DNA from: Aliamphritea hakodatensis
Lineage (GTDB): Bacteria; Pseudomonadota; Gammaproteobacteria; Pseudomonadales; Balneatricaceae
NCBI RefSeq assembly: GCF_024347195.1
Contig: NZ_AP025281.1
Location: 186,001-250,000 of the forward strand
Length of the DNA stretch: 64,000 bases
Direction: 5' to 3'
Positions 59,001 to 64,000 of this stretch are shown here, one piece after another (positions within the stretch are counted from its first letter, which is position 1; each line of letters begins with the position of its first letter). Both the position numbers and the translations under genes were made by a program. The notes under the pieces were generated by a model. That model did not search any database and was not told the DNA's origin. It saw only the letters and a program-made list of their open reading frames with translations.

Positions 59001-61016
59001 GACCTGCCGGACTTTAACGGCCGGCTACGGCTGATGGCCGTGGCCTACAGTGCGGACAGTTTTGGTGCTGCCGATCAGGACATTGATGTGGCTGCCCCGC
59101 TGGTGACGCAACTGACCAAGCCGCGTTTTCTGTCGCCGGGTGACCGCAGCCGCTTAGCGCTGGATCTGCACAACCTCAGCGGGCAGGATCAGCAGTTTGA
59201 ACTCAGCGTTCTGCTGCAGGGGCTGCGGACCGGTGAAGCAGCCGGCAGCGATGAGTATCAGCAGTCAGTGCAGCTCAGCGTCAACGAAAAACGTACCCTT
59301 TATATTCCGGTCACCGCGGCTGATATCAGCGGGTTGGCGCATATCCGTCTGGATATTCAGGGATTGCAGGGCATGCCGGCTGAACAGCAACAGGTAGTGC
59401 GTGACTGGTATCTTGAAGTGCGCCCTGCCTGGGCGGCGCAGAGCCTGCCGGTACAGCAGCGGTTGGCCCCCGGTGAAAGCTGGCAGATGTCACCGGCAAC
59501 AGCAGAGGACTGGCTGATTCCGGATTTACGCAGCCAGTTGCGGATTTCCTCGTTGCCGCCGGTGGATTTCACATCGCACTTTAACGCGCTGCAGGCGTAT
59601 CCCTACGGGTGTTTGGAGCAGACCACCAGTGGTGTTTTCCCGCAGCTGTATGTGAACAGTGAACTGATCCGCCGTTTTGATCTGCCGGAATCCAGCCTTC
59701 AGTCCCGGCAGCAGGCGCTGCAACTGGCGATTTCGCGGCTGCTGGGGATGCAAAAATATAATGGCAGTTTCGGCCTGTGGAATAACGAGAGTGCGGAAGA
59801 ACACTGGCTGACGGTGTATGTGCTGGACTTCCTGCTGCGGGCCCGTGAAGCAGGCTATCCGGTGCCTGAGGGTGGTCTGAATGATGCGATGCAGCGGGCC
59901 GGTGAATACCTGCGCAGCCCGTCACAGCTGGAATACCTGCCAGCCAGCAGCCGGTTTGCTGTACGGGCCTATGCGGCACAGGTCCTCAGCCGTGCGGAAC
60001 AGGCATCGCTGGCGGACTTACGCAGCCTGTATGATTATCAGCGGGGCAACGCCGGCTTTCTGGGGCTGATTCAGCTGGGGCTGGCACTGGAGGCCAGCGG
60101 TGACAGCAACCGCGGTGAACGGGCCCTGACCGCCGGACTGGCGGCAGCCATGCAGCCGGAGTACCGCTATGTCAGTTATGGCAGCAAGGTCAGGGATCTG
60201 GCGCTGGCTATTTTCTGGCTGACAGAAGCCCGGCGTCCTGCGGAATACTGGACGGAGCTGCTGGACAGCCTGCAGCAACAGTTAGTTGCCCGCCGCTGGC
60301 TCAGTACCCAGGAACGCAATGCGCTGTTTCTGGCCGGCCAGGCGCTGGTGGCGGAAGGTGAACAGCCGCTGGGTCTGAATTTGCAGCTGGCCGGCGAACA
60401 GATCCAGCTGCAGGCGGCTGAAGGCTATGCCCGCCGTCTGGAGGCTGAGCAGGCCGCCGCGCCGCTGATGATCGAAAATACCGGCACAGCGGATGCCTAT
60501 GTAAACCTGCGGCTGAATGGCCGTACCGCCACGGAGCCGACTGCTCATAACCGCGGTTTACAGGTACAGCGGCGTTTCTATGACGCTGATGGTGTGGTGC
60601 TGCCTGATCAGCAAAACCTGCAGTTACAGAGCGGCCAGCAGGTACTGGTTGAACTCTTTGTGGAAGCCACCGCAAATCAGCCCCATGGTTTAGTGGTGGA
60701 TTTGCTGCCGGCAGGTCTGGAGCTGGAAAATCAGAACCTGAATGATGCTTACAGTATCAGTGATCTGAGCATTGACGGAGTCGCCGTGCGGGAACTCAGT
60801 GCCGGTGCCGAAGTGAATCATCAGGAATACCGGGATGACCGCTATGTGGCGGCTGTCAGCCTGTATGAAGGGCGGCCGGTACGGCTGTTTTATCTGGCCA
60901 GAGCGGTTGCGGCCGGTGAGTTCAGAATACCGCCGACCTTTGCGGAAGATATGTACCGTCCGGAAATTCGCCATCAGGGGCCGGCGGCCGGACAGCTGAC
61001 GGTCAGCCCAAGGTAA
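56094..61016 (+). CDS. alpha-2-macroglobulin-like lipoprotein (YfhM type)
   Basis: The 1,640-residue protein has a lipoprotein signal (FGLLTGCNED, Cys 18), then a linker of Thr, Ser and Glu. Macroglobulin domains follow (MG repeats such as RRTEQLFMYSPRDLYRPGEAVTVSALLRD), a bait-like region near 900-960, and the thioester motif YPYGCLEQ (C1173 to Q1176). The alpha-6/alpha-6 domain and C-terminal MG10-like part follow. The thioester is intact, so it belongs to the trapping class that binds attacking proteases. It is transcribed with pbpC, whose ATG follows after 5 bases; the pairing is conserved in many proteobacteria and suggests combined anti-protease and wall repair function. Confidence 0.94.
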   Translation: MKIAYLTVILLFGLLTGCNEDAAENQTASPAVTETSVTETATEQPVSSSAVAAGPLTVLDISSEQYQGRPALVVVLSAPVDADQKLDKWLQVEDRQGNRAEGSWIVGDSLKRLYFTAVEPETGYRVTVEKGLPGKQGELTAGRESAVDVAAVTTLLGFAGNGNLLAKDLARGLPVIAANVSRVDVDFYRLPASRLVNFLSQNSRRGQLNFWRISDQLQNYELVYTGRFELQLARNEQGVRYLPVKDIPALTGSGVYVAVMRESGDYRYDYPATWFAVSDLGIHLRQYPQQLDVTVNSLKTAAPAAGVELQLLDGNGREVLQAVTAKDGTASFTDAVQLERSSLLVATTDAGDTSLVRLFGAGLDLAEFPVDGPVRRTEQLFMYSPRDLYRPGEAVTVSALLRDADGRAAAVLQNPDGSPRQRNAELSLTRPDGQEIASRTAGFDAQGYLQTEWQVPADAATGEWTLTAGINGEDRFSYRFQVEEFLPERMQLTLDAPEFIAPDEALQVKASGEYLYGAPANGNLLESELISQMAAHPFPRWNDVYFGHPNRTELNRRMTLNPLMLGPQGEGTVRPDSFWQQARVPLQLKVFHSLIDSGGRPVSRRSISYVLPAERLLGIRPLFAEDTVDYDSSAAFEVLATAGDELLAAANVQVKLIREYRQYHWVYSDVNGWESDYTQREYPVFTDVIDLRAGSSREISAPVEWGYYRLEVSDPQTGLTSGYRFRAGWDPGATTMAGRPDRIGMALDKQAYSGGDEVNVAIQPPAAGKGFLLVESDQPLLRIPVDIPQDGASVSFTLDPAWQQHDLYVSVLLVQPGEAREEALPRRMLGIAPLPLDREARRLDIELDVPAKTYPNSQLTVPVQVSSAGELPESISVTLAAVDVGVLNISRFATPDPFAEFFGQRRYEVVGRDSYGDLIDAGSGEMATLSFGGDEDFNGAGEQGEDVRIVSLFRGPVALDEDGTGTVTLDLPDFNGRLRLMAVAYSADSFGAADQDIDVAAPLVTQLTKPRFLSPGDRSRLALDLHNLSGQDQQFELSVLLQGLRTGEAAGSDEYQQSVQLSVNEKRTLYIPVTAADISGLAHIRLDIQGLQGMPAEQQQVVRDWYLEVRPAWAAQSLPVQQRLAPGESWQMSPATAEDWLIPDLRSQLRISSLPPVDFTSHFNALQAYPYGCLEQTTSGVFPQLYVNSELIRRFDLPESSLQSRQQALQLAISRLLGMQKYNGSFGLWNNESAEEHWLTVYVLDFLLRAREAGYPVPEGGLNDAMQRAGEYLRSPSQLEYLPASSRFAVRAYAAQVLSRAEQASLADLRSLYDYQRGNAGFLGLIQLGLALEASGDSNRGERALTAGLAAAMQPEYRYVSYGSKVRDLALAIFWLTEARRPAEYWTELLDSLQQQLVARRWLSTQERNALFLAGQALVAEGEQPLGLNLQLAGEQIQLQAAEGYARRLEAEQAAAPLMIENTGTADAYVNLRLNGRTATEPTAHNRGLQVQRRFYDADGVVLPDQQNLQLQSGQQVLVELFVEATANQPHGLVVDLLPAGLELENQNLNDAYSISDLSIDGVAVRELSAGAEVNHQEYRDDRYVAAVSLYEGRPVRLFYLARAVAAGEFRIPPTFAEDMYRPEIRHQGPAAGQLTVSPR

Positions 61017-61021
61017 GGCTG

Positions 61022-63328
61022 ATGACCGTAAGGGGCATACTCACCGTCTATGCAGGCACTGCTCTGTTGCTGGCAGTGCTGTTGCTGGTGAGTGGCAGTC
61101 TTGATCACCGTTATCCACTGCCTCTGGAAGAGGATTTCAGCAGTGTGGTAACGGACGTTGCCGGTCAGCCCTTGCGCAGCTTTACCAATGCCAGTGAACA
61201 GTGGCGCTACCCCATTACTGACAACCAGCTTGGGGATAACTATAAAGCGCTGCTGATTGGCTATGAGGACCGCTGGTTTTACCGGCATCCCGGGGTAAAT
61301 CCGCTGGCTATGCTGCGGGCCGGCTGGCAAAACGTCAGTGCCGGGCGGGTGATTTCCGGCGGCTCGACCCTGACCATGCAGGTAGCCCGTTTACTGGACC
61401 CTCATGAGCGCAGTTTAAGCGGCAAGCTGAAACAGGTGTTACGGGCTTTCCAGCTGGAATGGCATCTGAGCAAAACTGAAATCCTTAATCTGTATATCAA
61501 CCGGGCACCTTTCGGCGGCACGTTGTCCGGGGTGCAGGCGGCCAGTTACAGTTATTTTGGTAAACCTGCCAATGCGCTCAGCGATGCTCAGGCGGCGTTG
61601 CTGGCGGTGCTGCCGCAGGCTCCCAGCCGCTGGCGGCCGGACCGTTATCCACAGGCTGCCAGGCAGGCCCGCGACAAGGTTTTACGGCGCATGGCTGAAT
61701 TACAGCTATGGCCACAGGCGCGTGTAGAGGATGCCCTGACGGAGCCGGTGGTTTCCCTGAACCGTAAGGCGGTGCGGCTGGCACCGCTGCTGGCAAGACG
61801 CCTGCGCAGCGAGTGCCCTGAATGCGGTCAGATCCAGACCCTGATCCGGCGGGACTTACAGCAAGGTGTTGAAGCTGTATTACGTCAACAGTCCCGGCGC
61901 TTTCCGGAGGGAGTCTCTGCTGCAGTACTGGTGATGGATAACCGCGACGGTGCAGTACAGGTTTATGCCGGATCGGCGGACTTTCTGAACAGCGATCGGT
62001 TTGGCCACGTAGATATGGTTCAGGCGGTGCGTTCCCCGGGTTCAACGCTGAAGCCGTTCTTATTTGGAATGGCGCTGGAAGACGGCCTGATTCATTCCCA
62101 GTCATTGCTCAGTGATGCGCCCCGTTACCGGCAGGCATACCGGCCGGCAAATTTCAGCGGCGGCTTTAATGGCCCGGTCAGTGCCACTGAAGCATTGCAG
62201 CGTTCCCTGAATATCCCGGCGGTACAACTGCTGGAAGCCTTTGGTGCCGAACGCTTTGCCAGCCGCTTGCGTAATGGCGGGCTGCAACTGAGCGGCCCCG
62301 GTGCCCGGCAGCCAAACGTGGCGATGATTCTGGGGGGCGTGGGTACCACACTGGAAAGTCTGGTGGGCAGTTACAGTGCGCTGGCCCGGCAGGGCAACGC
62401 GATCCGGCCAAGGCTGCAGCCGGAGACACCGCAACAGACCCGTTATCTGCTTAGCCCCGGCGCTGCCTGGGTTACCTGGAAAATGCTGGCGGGGCCGTTG
62501 AAACGCCTGCAGCGCAGCCAGCAATTTCATAACCGCTGGCCGCTGGCCTGGAAAACCGGCACCAGTTACGGCTTCCGGGAGGCTTGGGCAATCGGTGTGA
62601 GCCAGCAGCGAACCATAGGGGTCTGGGTAGGGCGGCCGGACGGCAGTGCTGCGCCGGGATTATCAGGCCGAAGCAGTGCGGCACCCTTGCTGTTTAAAAT
62701 TCACCGCTTGCTGGGCGGGAGTAAAGAAGCACCCTTGCCAATGCCTGATAATGTGACACAGGAAGCGATCTGCTGGCCGGCGGGCAGCGCGGCTGATGCG
62801 CTGCTCAATCAGCAAAATAATAATTGTATGCGCCAGCAGCAAGCCTGGGTGATTGACGGTCAGGTGCCCCGTACCCTGCACAGTGAAGCGCTGCAGCAGA
62901 CTGTCTGGCTGGACCGGGCCACCGGGTTGCGGGTTGAACCTGCCTGCAGTGATGCCGCCATGCAGCAACAGCGTTACAGCCTCTGGCCACGGCCGCTGGA
63001 ACCCTGGTTACTGCCGCAATGGCGCCGTGCCGGGCGGTTGCCCGCTGCCAGCTCGGCGTGCCGTTATCTGACCGGTGAACAGCAGGCCATACGCATTACA
63101 TCTCTGCCGGATGCCGCACAGCTGCTGAGCCGTTCCGGTCAGCTGCGGCTGGATTTGCAGGCGCAGGGCGGTAGTGGCAACCGTTTCTGGTATGACAACG
63201 GTCGCTATCTTGGGCGTTCTTCGGCGGGGGGGAAACTGGTCTATAAAGATATCCCCCGGGGTAAGCATCAGCTCAGCGTGGTTGATGAACAGGGTAATGC
63301 CGACCGGCTGAGCTTTGTGGTGCGCTGA
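61022..63328 (+). CDS. pbpC: penicillin-binding protein 1C
   Basis: The 768-residue protein has an uncleaved anchor (residues 8-24), a glycosyltransferase domain with EDRWFYRHPGVNP (catalytic Glu), and GGSTLTMQVARLL. The transpeptidase domain has the active serine S341 in SPGSTLKP, SLNIPAVQLL and KTGTSYGFREAW. A C-terminal BiPBP_C-type domain follows (LLSRSGQLRLDLQAQGGSGNRF in part). It polymerises and crosslinks peptidoglycan in the periplasm. Start is 5 bases after the macroglobulin stop, and its end converges on the AraC gene with a 19-base gap. Confidence 0.95.
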   Translation: MTVRGILTVYAGTALLLAVLLLVSGSLDHRYPLPLEEDFSSVVTDVAGQPLRSFTNASEQWRYPITDNQLGDNYKALLIGYEDRWFYRHPGVNPLAMLRAGWQNVSAGRVISGGSTLTMQVARLLDPHERSLSGKLKQVLRAFQLEWHLSKTEILNLYINRAPFGGTLSGVQAASYSYFGKPANALSDAQAALLAVLPQAPSRWRPDRYPQAARQARDKVLRRMAELQLWPQARVEDALTEPVVSLNRKAVRLAPLLARRLRSECPECGQIQTLIRRDLQQGVEAVLRQQSRRFPEGVSAAVLVMDNRDGAVQVYAGSADFLNSDRFGHVDMVQAVRSPGSTLKPFLFGMALEDGLIHSQSLLSDAPRYRQAYRPANFSGGFNGPVSATEALQRSLNIPAVQLLEAFGAERFASRLRNGGLQLSGPGARQPNVAMILGGVGTTLESLVGSYSALARQGNAIRPRLQPETPQQTRYLLSPGAAWVTWKMLAGPLKRLQRSQQFHNRWPLAWKTGTSYGFREAWAIGVSQQRTIGVWVGRPDGSAAPGLSGRSSAAPLLFKIHRLLGGSKEAPLPMPDNVTQEAICWPAGSAADALLNQQNNNCMRQQQAWVIDGQVPRTLHSEALQQTVWLDRATGLRVEPACSDAAMQQQRYSLWPRPLEPWLLPQWRRAGRLPAASSACRYLTGEQQAIRITSLPDAAQLLSRSGQLRLDLQAQGGSGNRFWYDNGRYLGRSSAGGKLVYKDIPRGKHQLSVVDEQGNADRLSFVVR

Positions 63329-63347
63329 GATTATGCTGGGACCGGCG

Positions 63348-64000
63348 TCAGTGGAGTACCTGTTCAGGGCGGTTCTGGCGGCGGTAACCGGAGGGACCCT
63401 GATCAAAATGTTTACGGAATACCCGGCCGAAAGCCGCTTCTGACTGATATCCGACCTGTTCTGCAATCGCAATAATGGGGGCACTGCTGTCAATCAGCAG
63501 TTGCCGGGCAATCTGCATTCGCCAGTGGGTGATATAGCCCAGCGGTGTCATCGACAGGTTATTGGTGAATTTACTGATGAATGACGTGCGGGACATGCTG
63601 GCGATGTCTGATAGTTCTTCGATACGCCAGGGGTGGGCCGGATCAGCATGAATGGCCTGTAATACCTTTGCCAGCCGGTTGTCGGAGAAGCCTGCCAGCA
63701 CCGGCTGATCAATACCCTCGGTATTCAGATAGACCCGCAGTGCCTGAGTGAAGATGATTTCTGACATTTTCAGCGCCATCAGGTCACTGCCCAGCTTATC
63801 GCTGCCAGCTTCTTCTCCGATCATTTTCAGTGCGGTTTCCATCCAGTGTCCGGCGATGGCACCGTAGTTACGGATACGGATATAGGCGGGCAGTGCCTGT
63901 ATCAGCGGATGGCTGGCATGTTTGTTAAAGGCAAAGTGGCCGCAAACCAGCTGGGTTTCATGGCTGCTGCCCGGCTCGCCATAAACCAGTGTGCCACGGC
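63348..64000 (-). CDS. AraC-family regulator with cupin domain (5' end beyond the window)
   Basis: The frame is open from the right edge to a stop at 63348, so the start is outside. The visible N-terminal part (RGTLVYGEPGSSHETQLVCGHFAF then HPLIQALPAYIRI) resembles a Cupin_6 AraC-type sensor. The C-terminal part has two helix-turn-helices: IEELSDIASMSRTSFISKFTNNLSMTPLGYITHWRM and IAEQVGYQSEAAFGRVFRKHFDQGPSGYRR. An internal ATG at 63842 is not the true start. The regulated target is probably the divergent gene outside the window. The family is secure, the ligand unknown. Confidence 0.9.
   Translation of the reverse strand, partial: RGTLVYGEPGSSHETQLVCGHFAFNKHASHPLIQALPAYIRIRNYGAIAGHWMETALKMIGEEAGSDKLGSDLMALKMSEIIFTQALRVYLNTEGIDQPVLAGFSDNRLAKVLQAIHADPAHPWRIEELSDIASMSRTSFISKFTNNLSMTPLGYITHWRMQIARQLLIDSSAPIIAIAEQVGYQSEAAFGRVFRKHFDQGPSGYRRQNRPEQVLH

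Overview
The window looks like chromosome of a free-living, probably marine gammaproteobacterium of the Oceanospirillales/Pseudomonadales kind. The basis is gene content and synteny, not a database match: a Crc-like protein divergent from pyrE, MscK, FeSOD, a znuA/zur-znuCB locus, the yfhM-pbpC pair, and a compact GC-moderate gene layout with many overlapping genes. I see no transposase, integrase, phage gene, CRISPR array or rRNA. The only RNA genes are two identical tRNA-Leu(CAG) copies and a cobalamin riboswitch.

Layout. 1-5.1 kb: an MscK-type channel (cut by the window edge), two related small secreted proteins flanking a LOG-family gene, and a TonB-like protein. 5.1-10.2 kb: a vitamin B12 uptake operon, btuB-btuF-btuC-btuD, read leftward behind an adenosylcobalamin-type riboswitch. 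10.4-18.6 kb: housekeeping and regulation, with a gamma-glutamylcyclotransferase-like protein, a catalytically degenerate ExoIII homologue that reads as Crc, pyrE, a 41-residue membrane peptide, a DUF748/AsmA-like giant, an orphan histidine kinase and sodB. 18.8-22.7 kb: an unusual three-gene overlapping operon of a membrane sensor, a sensor-MFS fusion and a periplasmic binding protein.

23.1-47.8 kb: a complete type VI secretion system with every gene on the + strand: vgrG, a DUF6931-like gene, PAAR, tssA, hcp, tssB, two tssC paralogues, tssE, tssF, tssG, clpV, a periplasmic binding protein, fha, tssJ, tssK, tssL, tssM, a small Ser/Thr kinase and a 445-residue unknown that is the best effector candidate. 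Departures from the textbook system are the second TssC, a TssL ending in a SPOR domain, a TssM whose Walker motifs are eroded, an embedded amino-acid-type binding protein, and a minimal kinase whose DFG motif is DFA. FHA plus kinase suggests post-translational control; no PppA-type phosphatase is visible.

47.9-64 kb: tandem tRNA-Leu genes, a Zur-controlled zinc uptake locus with a clear operator between znuA and zur-znuCB, a DMT permease, a NIPSNAP protein, a PTS EIIC-EAL fusion (sugar-permease-like membrane domain on a c-di-GMP phosphodiesterase), uridine kinase, the alpha-2-macroglobulin/PBP1C defence and wall-repair pair, and an AraC-type regulator cut by the right edge.

The best candidates for something little described are the sensor/sensor-MFS/binding-protein operon (18.8-22.7 kb), the T6SS-terminal 445-residue protein, and the EIIC-EAL fusion.
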